A stretch of 64,000 nucleotides of DNA from Trachythela sp. YZ-2020 (taxonomy: Eukaryota > Cnidaria > Anthozoa > Malacalcyonacea > Clavulariidae): the NCBI GenBank assembly GCA_016169945.1, contig JADLSH010000184.1, positions 1,116,001-1,180,000 on the forward strand, given 5' to 3'. Positions 49,112 through 60,791 of the stretch are shown one piece after another. The position numbers and the translations under genes were made by a program. Numbering within the stretch: position 1 is the first letter of the stretch; every line of letters begins with the position of its first letter. The notes beneath the pieces were generated by a model. The model saw nothing but the letters and a program-made list of their open reading frames with translations. It searched no databases and was not told the origin of the DNA.

Positions 49112-51730
49112 ATGCATAGTTTGAAGTGTTTGATGATCTTTGTTCCAGTTATTGGTGTTGAGGCCGGTAAGTCTTACTTTAAGTTGACCTTTTCACCTAT
49201 AAATATTGTGTGTAGTGTTTTCTAGCAATTTTGGAAGAGAAAATTTATTTTCACAAAATGTTCATTAACTTTTATTTACATGTCCATAACGTTTCCTTGT
49301 AATGTCAGAGACGTTTCTATAAAGACGTTGTAGTTACAACGAAACGTTAGAAATGAATTTGTATACTGAATTCTACAATTATATTAAATAGGTTTTGATA
49401 GGTTTGTCCTTCTGTGATTGCAAGTGATGCCTTCTTAATGATACGTGCTGATGAACATTTCCTAGACAATGTAACACGTCAAGAATGGAGCCAATATGAA
49501 ACGGTAGGACTACCATCCCTTCCCACAACTAAAAAGTTGTCTTTTTTGGCAAAACTAATTCGTGGGCATCCTGGAATCCTAGGAGGTATATCAATGAAAA
49601 ACATTTACACCGACGAAACTTGGGACTGTAGAAGCCTTCTACATGGTAGTTGGTCCAAGGCAAGAAGTTATGGTAATAACAGTGGCGAGAGTCATCCGTG
49701 GGATAGCCAGTTATCAGTAATCGATCCTGGTGCTCGTTGGATATGGACTAGCAATCCTTCGGATTCGGAAGTTGAGTGTAGAAAGATCTTATCAGGTGAA
49801 ACATAAAAACAACGCTGGTGTAGCTGAATTGGCAGAGCGTCGTGCAAGCATTTCAAAAGTTCCTGATTAAATCTACGTTTATAAGATTTGACAATTTTGT
49901 ATCAGTTAAGAAAACTTGTAGGCTAATATCGAAAAATGATTTAAAGTCGATCCTAGGTTGTTACATTTAAAAACCTGACAAGGCCTATTTTGCTTCGTCT
50001 GCAGTGTGGCGCAAGTTTAAGAAGTTTGTAGAGTTTGTACAGTTGCATAACAAACATCTTACTAACTCGAAGCACTATTTTGCCTAATGCATAATAGATA
50101 CATGGCTTTTTGTGCGGTTTTGGAATGTGAAACATTAACGTGTTGTTATGATATTATGTTTAACAATATGAAGTGATACATCAAAATTTGATGTGAATGA
50201 TAATTGGAAATCAGTTGACCTCAAATTATGATGTTATGGAATTTCTGAATATTTTGACAATATTACCATAATATATCGAGACAATTAGGAATTATGATAT
50301 AAAAAGGTCTTCTGCAAAGTTGCACTTCTGCAGAATGTTGTGTATAGCATGTTATAACGATAGGTATTATGATGCCAATGTGATCAATATGGATCAGGTT
50401 ATGCTGTAATTAGATATCAGGTTATAATACAATAAGGTATCAGATGAAGATAGTATAATTACGATTTTGCATTATTCAAGAAACAGACGAAGTAGAAAAC
50501 GAAATATTAAAATATAATATCAAGTAAAAATAACTCAAAGGTTTACCGTTAAAAATAAAGTGGGAAAAAAACTCCGAATAAAAGCTCCATGACAGGGTAT
50601 TTGTACCACCGCGTTTTAGGTATAGGGTAATTTCAATAAAATGTAGTTAATATCATTTGAAAACTGCCTTACACGTCCTCCCCTTTCAATTTATAACTGT
50701 CATGTTGGCCATAGCCGCCATCTTGGATCAGCTCGGCAAACGATTTTGCTTGTTTGCAATGCAAATTTCATTGAACATGGCGAAAATTTCTTTGTTATTT
50801 GAACCTCTTGGAATTGCAAACCACCTCTATCGTAAATACCCGATTGTAAACAGAAGCCCACGTTTGCATAAAACAACCTAAAATAGTCACAGAACTAAAC
50901 ATCTATAATTTTTCTTGCAGCAGCTCCATCCTCGAGTCGGATCCCAACGACCACATGTACAACACTCAAAGGTATGAATATGTGCTTATAATTCAAGTCC
51001 AATATAGGTATAGTCGTCTAAAATATGCTAGCTTCCATATCTGTTGAAAGTACTTTGGAAACATTACGAAAACTATAATAGTATACGTTTGCATTTCACC
51101 TCCACCGAGATTCGATTCCTGCAGTATATAGTTCTATATAATTATATGAATATAATTTAGAGAAACATGTTCCTATAGTTACATTGCTGTAAAACCATAC
51201 CGTATATAGGCAAAAAATACAATATTTTTACTAAAATATTTAAGTAATACTATGTATTTGTTGTTAAAATACCACCCGGCTACTGTATTGGATGAACGTT
51301 GAAATCATCTATATGTAATATATACAAACCGCACAAGAGGTCTTTATCAGATTTAAAACATCGAGGCGCAGCCGAGTGTTTTAGATCTGATAAAGGCCGA
51401 ACTGTAAGGTTTGTATATGACTTCTAAAATGACTCGTTCTGTACGCTCACTGGCGTTGGAATTTTGACGATTGATGTTATCTACGCTGTAAAAATTGAAG
51501 GAGAAAATTTGAGCAAGTCTATATCAAATATATAGATCCGCTACGGGTCATGAGTTTCCTTTGTATTTTGCCTATGAATAATTAATGAATTTTAGAAATA
51601 TATATACAGTAGTACACTTGATTATATATACAATTTTGTATTTCTTTATTCTATTGTTCCTATAAAATTTTAACATTTCACCTTCTATTTTCAGCTAAAG
51701 CTACAAGCGCTTCTGCTTCAATTGGAGTGG
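49112..51730 (+). CDS. C8: WIW protein with Ser/Thr linker exons; first junction out of frame
   Basis: Exon 1 (49112-49166): signal peptide MHSLKCLMIFVPVIGVEA ending in a phase-1 donor. Exon 2 (49402-49795): diverged WIW domain with ILGGISMKNIYTDETWDC, SYGNNSG..HPWD, ARWIW and ECRK. Its only open entry from a visible AG is in phase 0, so direct splicing from exon 1 breaks the frame; a small extra exon, another acceptor, or decay are possible. Exon 3 (50921-50971): 17-codon Ser/Thr/Pro linker after a CAGCAG acceptor. Exon 4 (51695-51730): 12-codon Ala/Ser linker. Exons 3 and 4 are phase 1 at both ends and could be stalk pieces leading to a membrane anchor not seen here. They are short, so less certain. 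Confidence 0.5.
49816..49880 (+). repeat. weak tRNA-like fragment
   Basis: GGTGTAGCTGAATTGGCAGAGC has the look of a tRNA 5' half with A box; the B box is decayed (GTTCCTGATTAAATC). Just after the C8 WIW exon. Confidence 0.3.
51315..51425. repeat. hairpin repeat related to 38225-38335
   Basis: ATATACAAACC..TCTTTATCAGAT faces ATCTGATAAAG..GGTTTGTATAT, with GAGGCGCAGCCGAG at the centre. In the linker intron of C8. Confidence 0.55.
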
Positions 51731-51797
51731 GTATGTAAATGTATAATTGTGATTAATTAGTTTGTGTTCAGTAATGTGATTATTTGACGGTCATGTA

Positions 51798-52277
51798 CAG
51801 GGTGTCTCAAAAAAAAGGTAATCCAACTTTAGCATGCCATTGTGCGTTAATTACTCGGTGCATGAACGTAATATTTTCACCGTTGAGAATTGGGTCTAAA
51901 ACTATTGAAAATTAACTCCCTTTAGGACTTAAGTTGATGAATTTCACTTCAATAAAATACCTGCGTATGCATAATTATTATAAACATTTTGCAAACCAGC
52001 TCTACACTCATTGCTAAAATGACACATTCGTGATTACTTGCTTTTCCTTTTGTTATGCACTGCTTTAATTAGGCACAGAGCTGAAAATATGCGATTTCGA
52101 CAAACAATTTTTATCGGACTCGTATTTGCTCATTTGTTCTCCATATTGGAAGAAAAACGTGTCATTCGACAGCTAAAAGCCTGATCTTTCTTAATCTCAA
52201 AAAATTACGCTCGTTTACCAAGTCATTTACGCACAATAGCGTTCTGAAGTTGGATTACCTTTTTTTGAGACACCCTG
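51798..52277. mobile_element. mariner-type MITE, CAGGGTGTCTCAAAAAAA ends
   Basis: CAGGGTGTCTCAAAAAAAAG with GTAATCCAACTT at the left is inverted at the right. TA flanks both ends. 480 bases without transposase. After the last visible C8 exon. Confidence 0.8.
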
Positions 52278-53032
52278 TATAGAGTCCTGAAATCTATGAG
52301 ATTCCATGAAAACTGTATAACATGCAGCTTTGCATGGAAGGCATAAAGTGTTATAGGAACATTCTGTTTCTTCCATAAGATTTTGAGAAATGTTACAACT
52401 TAGTACATATTATCTTATTTGCATTGCAAATTGACCTCAATATCTCGAGATTAAAGAGGTATTTTGGAATGATGTTTCGATTCTCTATCATTTCAAAAGT
52501 CTCTATCATTTTTGACTGGCAAACTGAAAATGGCACTTCTTTCTGAATCAATCGAAATATGATTTTGTTACGTGATGGTTTTGTTAACGTGAGTGATTAG
52601 TTCTCGATTTCTCTTTAATTAATCTTCGCGTGTTATGAAGCATGTATACTTCAAAATGCTTATGAAAGTGTTTAAAAGTTATTAAAAGAGCAGAAAGCAT
52701 TAATAATATATTACTTTTGGTTTTTGGTGAATGTTATTTTTAAATAAGCAACTGTTGCCTTAGTTGCCGATTTATAACTGTTGAGCAAAGGTGCGCGTTT
52801 TGAATTAAACGGTCGCGAGTACAATGCATGCATATACCGTTAAAATGCGAATAAAAGAGTGAAAAACCTGTTATATAAGAGGGCGAAAAACCATTAATAT
52901 TAATATTACGTTGACTTTTGACGAGTGCTATTTTGAATGGAGCACCTGCAATGAAGCGCCAAGATTTCGTGCAGTTTTCTTTTGATTTGTGTATATAGTC
53001 AGTCTTGATATGTAAACAAACATGCAGGAGGC

Positions 53033-53040
53033 TTTATAAA
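53033..53040 (+). promoter_or_regulatory. TATA box of C9
   Basis: TTTATAAA about 110 bases before the C9 start codon. Confidence 0.35.
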
Positions 53041-53149
53041 GAAAATCTGCAGGGAGAAGCCTGTTGATTCAGGCAGAGAAGTTTCATGCACAAAGCCGTT
53101 AGGGCTTCGACTTACGACGACAATTATGGACGCAAGCTTTTAAAGTGAC

Positions 53150-56100
53150 ATGGATGGCCCATATTTTCTGATTTTTTCAACGGTTTTTTCTGCCTTGATT
53201 CTGCTGACTGAAGGTGAGCAATATTTGAACATTGTATATAATACATAGAATTCTAAGAATTGCATTGTATATATAGTGTGCTAGTAATTTAACGAAAATA
53301 TCTTTGATATTTCTGAGAATGGTATATATAAGCGCAAGCCAAAGTATTAGCGAATATCCTAAAATAATGCTTTTAAGATGGTTTTGAGAAAATATTGCTG
53401 TTTTCCAATTTGCACTAACAAATTTATTGCTGAAATAATCCTCTTTAGAGCTCGTTAGCTCGTAGTCATCTTACAGAGCTTTAATCATATAAACTTCCTC
53501 TTGGAGAAAGTGTGTTTAAATATTGGACCCGCAGTAATTGGCTCACGCTGTTGCGGTGCTCCTGCCAAATTTAGACGTCATTTGTTGTAATTCCTGTTAT
53601 GTTATGTAATTTATATATAGTAATTTTGTATATTTTTTGTTGGCGAAGCTAATAAAACTAAAACTAAAACTATATATAGAAAAAATATTGGCGTTATATT
53701 TTGGGGATGGTCGCTCCCCTAGTCTATAACGTCAACCATTTTGTTTTCCACTTGAGCCCTATAGTAGGTGCACTTTCATTGTTAATTCATACAAGGGCAC
53801 TTATATATATACACAACTAAAGATATTAACGCAAAAGGAAACGTTATACGTTTAGATACGAATAAAAACTGGTCAATATACAGTCCACTCTACTTTGGTT
53901 TTTACTAAATGTAATACTCCTTGTACATTTTGATCGTTTTGAAGATTTCATTCCCAGTACTGCCTAGCTAATGATGCGTCTGTGTTTTCTTTGTGTGTTT
54001 TTTCTATGAAAGGCATCGGTGTTGACATAACTATCGACAACTCTGGAAGCATAGAGACCGATAGTGGCACAAATAGGAGGCTAAATAGCAAATGGAACCA
54101 GCCTGAACATTTCGTCTTACCAAAAGATACGCGAATTGTGACAATAAAGGCTCGTAATCCTGGATCTGTTGGTGGAATACTCGCGTCTTTCGATAATGGT
54201 ATTATTACAGACGACTCGTGGAGTTGTGCTTCCAGCGCTAACTGCAGTGAGTCACCATTCGATGACTGTTCAAGTCTTGAGTGGGAAAATGCTGCTACAT
54301 TTGGGAAGAATATTCAGTCACCCGGACCATGGGGACAAATCATTTCACGAATCGCATCAAGTGCACAATGGATATGGATAAGTGATTCTACCGCTTCAAG
54401 AGTTTGGTGCAGGAAAACATTTTGTAAGTTAAACTATACATGTCAATCTTCTGTGCAAAATTTTTCCTGAAAATTTAAAACTTTATTAGTTTAGTTTTTC
54501 TGTTTTTCACATTTTATATAAATTCATCATTAATTTTTTAAGTTTTGCGCATGTCATATTTGATGACGTCATCCATAGTAAAATGTTAAAATTTTGCCAG
54601 TGCGACAATTTGACTGCATGTTATTATATAGAGCATTTAAGGAGTGGATGAGATGCACATGAATTTAGCATCACCAATCCATATTGGATATTTCCATTCA
54701 CAGTATGGGGCAAAGTTTTATTTTAAGGACCATGTGGTTCGAATGCACTTGATCTAAATTTGACATAAGCAATTAAATCATTGTAATACTGAATAATTGT
54801 ATGTAAATTGTTGCTGTTGATCGTTTGATTTTATTTTGTTTCTATATAGATGATTTCAAATACATTGCCATCAAACATGAATTAACCCAGCCACAGGCAC
54901 AAGCAATTTGTTCAAATTTTTACAAGAATGGAACTTTGTGTAATTTTCAAACCGACGCTGACTGGATTCATGCTCTTGATTCAATAGACGCAGTGCCAAA
55001 CAAGCGTTACTGGACAGGCCGAATTCACCCAAACAGCACAATTAACGAAAATAATGTGGATTGTTACTTAAGAAATAGAAATGATACGTGTTATGCGGTA
55101 GAGTATGATAACGTCAGCGGAATCGTGATCGGCTCGCTTTCATGTTGCGAAGAAAAATATTCCATTTGCCAAACTACAGAGATTAATGCAACCATCAAAG
55201 GTATATTAATAATTGTTTTCCTCTTTTTTAAACCTTTATACCTATTCTGGCTCTAAGGTTTAACTATCGTTGTTTCAAGCAGGATTCGTGTATATTTTGG
55301 GTCCCCAGAATTCAACTATCGTAGTATATCGTAGCATGTCAGGGCGCGAAATAACGGCTGGAGGGTTGCCGGTCAAGGTGACCGGCCAACCAACTTTAGC
55401 TCAGACATCCCGCATTTCTGGCCGGTCAAATTATTCAGCTAAACTAAAGCCTGACAAAGTTCCCTTAAATGTTAAATACTTAATGTAACTAGAAAAATGT
55501 CTGTAGAAGTCAAGAATCACTTCTGAGTTTTATTGTAAAGTCCGTACAGTAAATATTATTCAAAGTAAACGCAACATCAGACGAAATTAACAAAGAACAT
55601 AAGTTTTGACAGTTGCAGCCACTGCATGCCGGCTATTTTCACTTGTCAGCAACTTCGAAACTTAATCCATGAGAAAATTGCATGAAAATAGTTTGCTCGT
55701 TCGCTTTATTTAGCAACTGAATTACATGTAAACTTTAAAAAGTAGCCGGTCAAAATGACCGGTCATGCGAGAGTTTGACCGGACAACTACTCATTTTGGC
55801 CGAAAATTGTCCGTTGACCGGCCGTTATTTCGCGCCCTGCACGCATGCATGTGTAGCTGAAACTGAAGGATTTAAAATATAAGACACTGCAGTAAAGATA
55901 AAATAAATAAATATTACACTACAAAGCATATATTTCTTATAAAAACCTCGTATATAAATGACATTCATGATTGAGACTATAAGCATGCAATTATAATATT
56001 ATTTGTTCAATATTATTCAGTAGATCTTCCGAGCAGTCTATCGCATATTCGTTCCGCCTAATATATTGCAAATCAAATCTTTATATCTGACTGCCCCAAT

Positions 56101-56965
56101 CGCGCGCTACCTTGTAAATGCTAACCGTAGACATAGCGAAGCTACTTCATGCTAGAGCCAGTTAAATTATCTAATGGTAGGATCAAAGTGATCACGTAGA
56201 GATTACTAAAATTACACTACAGTGTCAAAGAACTTTCCAGGTTTGGATTGTACAATCTGTACGGAAAGCCTCCCTGAGCTCCCCCCCCCCTCCTCCACTA
56301 CACCTGATTTCATCATATACATATTACGTATGCCAATATATATTCCATAATCATCCGGCCTCTATTCAGATAATTTTACTAATCTTATGCATGATTATTA
56401 CTACAGTTAGCTTAAATGTCACCTTTAAATATAATCATATAAGTCTCTCTTAAATATCCCTGTATTCTTTTTAACTTGGTGCTATTAAATTGAATTGGAT
56501 ATATTTTTTCTGTATTTTATTTTCAAGATTTTCCAGAAAAGAGCATTACTGTTAACATAACAGTGCGTGACACTGGAAGCATCATTACTGACACAGGTGC
56601 AGAATGGATTCTGAATTGCAAATGGGAGACACCTGAAGATTTCTTGTTACCAGAAAACACGCGAACTGTGACTATAAAAGCTCATACTGACAGAAGTCAT
56701 CCTGGTGGAATACTTGCATCTTTCAGCAATAACGAGGTCACAGACGAGACATGGATTTGTGCGGAAAACGCTTCATGTGGTGCATCATCTCATGGTACAG
56801 ATTTACCTGGTCGTCTATGGGAAAACGCTACTATAGTTAGAGAAAATGGAATATCTTCAATCCCAAAACCATCGAGTGAAGATATTTCTGGGAACGCTGC
56901 AAAAGCGCAATGGATATGGGTAAAAAACCTGACGGCCACCCATGTGTGGTGCATGAAAACATTCG
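53150..56965 (+). CDS. C9: secreted WIW + CTLD + WIW protein
   Basis: Exon 1 (53150-53213): signal peptide MDGPYFLIFSTVFSALILL. Exon 2 (54013-54423, 137 codons): WIW domain with VDITIDNSGSIETDSG, GGILASFDNGIITDDSWSC, AQWIW and VWCRKTF. Exon 3 (54850-55200, 117 codons): CTLD almost identical to C6 exon 5. Exon 4 (56528-56965, 146 codons): WIW domain almost identical to C6 exon 6 (GGILASFSNNEVTDETWIC, AQWIW, VWCMKTFG). All junctions are phase 1. The last intron is 1.3 kb, against 105 bases in C6, and holds a foldback insertion with CAGGGCGCG ends. The near identity of exons and flanks to C6 shows a recent segmental duplication. Confidence 0.78.
53521..53671 (+). mobile_element. LINE 3' tail, GGACCCGCAGTAATTGG family
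   Basis: Shares CCCGCAGTAATTGG, GCTGTTGCGG and GCGAAGCTAATAAAA with the fragment at 59180-59320, and ends in a CTAAAA microsatellite. First intron of C9. Confidence 0.65.
55340..55839. mobile_element. hAT-like foldback element, CAGGGCGCGAAATAACGG ends
   Basis: CAGGGCGCGAAATAACGGC at the left is exactly inverted at the right (GCCGTTATTTCGCGCCCTG). Inner GGTCAAGGTGACCGGCC phrases are palindromic. CAGGG ends recall hAT elements, but no 8-bp target duplication is clear. The 72-residue ORF across its left part is accidental. Confidence 0.65.
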
Positions 56966-58006
56966 GTAAGTCAAGTAAAATTTCGAAGCAAGTGACACAG
57001 CTGTCTCGTGGAAAAATATGTTACACAGCATATTATATTCTCTGAAGAGAGCATTGTAATTTATTGAAGCTCAATTAGTTCAATGCCAAAAGTATAATAT
57101 TACGCTAATATTACGTCATCGCGAGCACTCAAGACAGCAGCAATAATGCCTGATGAAATTCCGCGGCAGAAAGTGCATGGGCTTTCTAAATTCTCACACA
57201 AAGGCAACAACTGTAGCCTTGCTTTGACGGCTAATTGACGGCATTTGACGCAAAGTTTGTTCTCGTTAATCAGTTTTAAATATTTGCAACCCAAAATGGC
57301 GGAAGCGAAACAAAACGTCACATGTGACGTCTCTTGCAAGGAATGAATAGCGAAAAAAATGTATCCCGCATGCCAAATGAAGTAAAAACATGCCGTGCAC
57401 GTGTTCATCAAAATTCGAAATAATACAAAGCTTCTCGGATTTTTAGTGGCCCCATATAAATATTGCTTTTGTGCTCGGAACAATGAAATTGCTTCGCTCT
57501 TTTATAAAACCTCCGTCCAATTGGACGAGATCTTCTGAGCTGCTCGTACTAAATGCAAAATTAAAGCTCACGCCTATATACATGACCTGTTGACATGGTT
57601 TTATATTAATCTATAAATTAAGTGCAACTCTACGAATGATTTAATATCACGAAGAAAATTATTTAAACATGATAAAAAACACCTTTCAGTTGTCGCCATT
57701 CAGACGCGTCGCAATGCGCACTTTTACTGCGCATGATAATAACATACAAGCTGTACGATCATCATGCTAGCGCCTAATAATTAATAATTAATATTTAATA
57801 CAAGTATTAATTTGTGGTAACAATCAGACAGTGGACAGCTATTAACAAAATATGCTTGTGAAAGCTATAAGCAGGGTTTCTTGTGCAAATGAAATAGTAA
57901 ATGCGGATGCGTAATTGATGGCAGACTCAGCTATGTTTATCCTAAAATATATGCACCCAATAATCTCTCGAACGCGTTGTGCCAGTGTAGGTAGAGTATA
58001 ACGAAG

Positions 58007-58190
58007 ATTCGGCGGATGAATAGAGTAAAACTACCTAAAAAATACAATAAGAACTTCGATGTTTCGAGCGAAGGCCCTTCGTCTGGAAGTTGGTAGAATG
58101 TTGCTAACTTCCAGACGAAGGGCCTTCGCTCGAAACGTCAAAGTTCTTATGGTATTTTTCAGGTAGTTTTACTCTACTCATCCGCCGAAT
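58007..58190. mobile_element. hairpin element of the GCCTTCGCTCGAAACGTC family
   Basis: GATTCGGCGGATGAATAGAG..ACCT and CTTCGTCTGGAAGTT are inverted around a centre near 58100. Present in the second duplicated block and absent at the same place in the third, so it is a separate insertion. Confidence 0.7.
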
Positions 58191-58932
58191 CTACCCAATC
58201 TATTTGATATCTAAATTTGAAAACTTGATCTTGCTTGATATATACACAGTAATTTTTTGTTAGGTTTTCCTTCTTCAAAAGCTCAGTCGTTCCCTTACCT
58301 TTCAGTCCACACTGTTGACGCAATAAAAATGATAGTATAGACATGAATGTCCAAAAAATGCTATGTTTTGTGATATTACTACGTTACTTAGCTTTGGTAT
58401 AATTTTTTTATTTTTATACTGGATGAAACGATGATATATTATATCATTTTATATAGTCTATTAATAGTTAACTGATCAAAATAGCCAACCGCTCGCCTTC
58501 TAGATCCACTTAAGATGGCGACACCAATATTCCTATACTTGTCCAAATGTGCAAATTTGGTAAAATGATGAGGAAATGTTTTGTGAAATTCAAGAATTAA
58601 AATTAACGACTTTCGACAAAATTTTTAATTTAGAAAGCAAATCTTATAAATAAATACTCTTCAAGGCTCATGTATCATCCGTGTTTTATCCTGGCGCAAA
58701 ACAACAATCTTGGGAGTACCTAACTGTTTGTTTTAATGAATAAATTCTGATTAATTGATCATCTTAATGGTTATATCTATTTAAAAACACGTGTTAATTT
58801 TAAAGACCTCTTCCTATGTGCAAGCAACTTGAGATCAAGAAACGGTAAAAGAACTTGTTAACTGCATGAAATTTCATTTTTTGATTGAAATGTATTAGCC
58901 ATGCAATTTAAAGATTGCTTTTGTGCTCAGAA

Positions 58933-59328
58933 TAGATCTGTGAGAATATGGAACACTCTCGTTAACGAATATGATAACTTTAATACCAACAATCCTAATG
59001 CGTTTAAGTCTATTTTATTTGACTATTACTTTGCTGCCTTACAATCCGCATATGAACCTGATGACCCTAGAACATGGAAAACAATTTGTGTAAAATGTAA
59101 CTCTGTCCGTAGCCTCTTGAAGATTTCGTGTTGTTTTTAATCTGTAATTAATGTTTGTTTATTTGTGTTTTATTGTACGTTGGGCCCGCAGTAATTGGCG
59201 CTGCTGTTGCGGATACCCTGCCATCGTGTTTCTTTATAGTTTTCTGTGTATTTTATCAGTATAATTTTGATAATTTCTTTATTGTATAAATATGGCAAAG
59301 CTAATAAAAAAATAAATAAAAATAAAAT
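58933..59328 (+). mobile_element. 5'-truncated LINE inserted into a duplicated block
   Basis: Encodes a LINE C-terminus (VRIWNTLVNEYDNF, then AFKSILFDYYFAAL and DDPRTWKTICVKC), a 3' UTR shared with 53521-53671, and an AATAAAAATAAAAT tail. AGAA stands on both sides (58929-58932, 59329-59332), and joining the flanks restores the sequence seen uninterrupted near 45113 and 57475. Confidence 0.8.
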
Positions 59329-60650
59329 AGAACAATGAAATTCGTTCGCTTTATAGAAAACCTCCTTCAAATTGGACGAGGTCTTCTGAGCTGCTGCGTA
59401 TTGAATACAAAATTGAAGCTCGCGCTTATATACGACTATATATGACTATTTGTTGACATGGTTTAATATTAATCTATAAATTAAGTGCAACTCTCCGAAT
59501 AATTTAATATCACCAAGAAAATTATTCAAATATGATAAAAACACCTTTCAGTTTTCGCGCCATTTAGACGCCTCGCAATGCGTACTTTTACTGCCGATGA
59601 TTATAACATACAAGTTGTACGGTCATCATGCTAGCGCCTAATAATATTTAAAAAAAATATTAATTTATGGTAACAATCAGACAGAGGACAGCTATTAACA
59701 AAATATGCTTGCAAAGCTATAAGCAGGGTTTCTTGCGTATATGCGGATGTGTAATAGTATATGCGGATGTGTAATATGGCAGACTGTTTATCCTAAAATA
59801 TATGATACCAATGATCTATTCGATATTTAAATTTGCAAACTTGATATTACCATATACACAGTAATTTTTTGTTATTTTTTTTCTTCGTAAGCTCGTTCCT
59901 TTACGTTTCAGTCCACACTGTTGACGCAAACTTTTATCGATTTTCAATAAAAATGAAAATATAAACTTGAATGTTAACTGCATGAAACAGATTATAGTAT
60001 AAGTTTCTTATATATAGTGTGTCCAGAAAATGCCTCCACTATGTTTTGTGGTATTGCTACGTTAGCTTTGATAGAAGTTTTTGATTTTTATACTGGATGA
60101 AACAACTATATATTATATCATTTTAATCTACTGATTAAATTAAACTGATCAAATAAGCCTCGACTTCTAGATCCACTTAAGGTGGCGACACCAATATATC
60201 TACTTGTCCACATATGCAAATTAAGTAAATAATCGGGAAAAGTTTTGTGAAATTCAAGAACCAAAATTAACAATTTTCGACAAATTTGTAATTTAGAAAG
60301 TGAATTTTAAAAATAAATACTCTTCAAAACTCCTTTATCATCCATGTTTTACCCTTAAAAAACTTAAGATGAAAAACGGGAAACGAGCTTCTTAACTGGG
60401 TGAATGATTTAACCGATTTTGTCCGGTTGTATTTTACTTCGTGCGTGCATGCATGCACGTTCTCCAGTTTATTTTAAGCTTTGAAGATGTAGGTTTTCAA
60501 TTTCACCTGTGTCTATTCAAATTGATCACGTCTCGTCATAATTTATGCACTTTATATTCTGTTTTTGGTCAACAATTCCCAGCTGTGTTGACCGTCTTGC
60601 TGGCATTCGTATGACATACTTCGAGTGTATGTGCAGTTATTTTAAGTTAA

Positions 60651-60749
60651 CATGTCATTTTAGTCTAGTTTTATGTAATATATGTTGATAATATAACTGT
60701 ATGATATTCGAGAACACGTCATATACAGACCTGCAGGAACGCAGGTGAA
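60651..60749 (+). promoter_or_regulatory. C10 promoter-proximal module
   Basis: CATGTCATTTTAGTCT (60651-60666) is identical to the C5 copy, and CGCAGGTGAA (60740-60749) ends 42 bases before the ATG. Confidence 0.5.
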
Positions 60750-60791
60750 AGAAGAAGCGAAATTTAAAGAAACGTTTTGTTGGGACTAAAA

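Larger units (their letters stand above)
57080..60420. repeat. segmental and tandem duplications between C9 and C10
   Basis: 57080-57430 resembles 44140-44420 downstream of C6. A block starting near 57430 recurs about 1.45 kb further on, from about 58885 to 60400, and its first part also matches 45060-45400. Shared phrases include TTTTGTGCTC.GAACAATGAA, TTGACATGGTTT.ATATTAAT, and ACAATCAGACAG.GGACAGCT. No host gene is seen in it. Confidence 0.75.

Noticed and set aside
58007..58190. Hammerhead ribozyme core in the GAAACGTC repeat
   Set aside because: GAAAC and a GC hairpin are present, but the CUGANGA strand is altered (CAGACGA) and an extra base precedes the hairpin stem.
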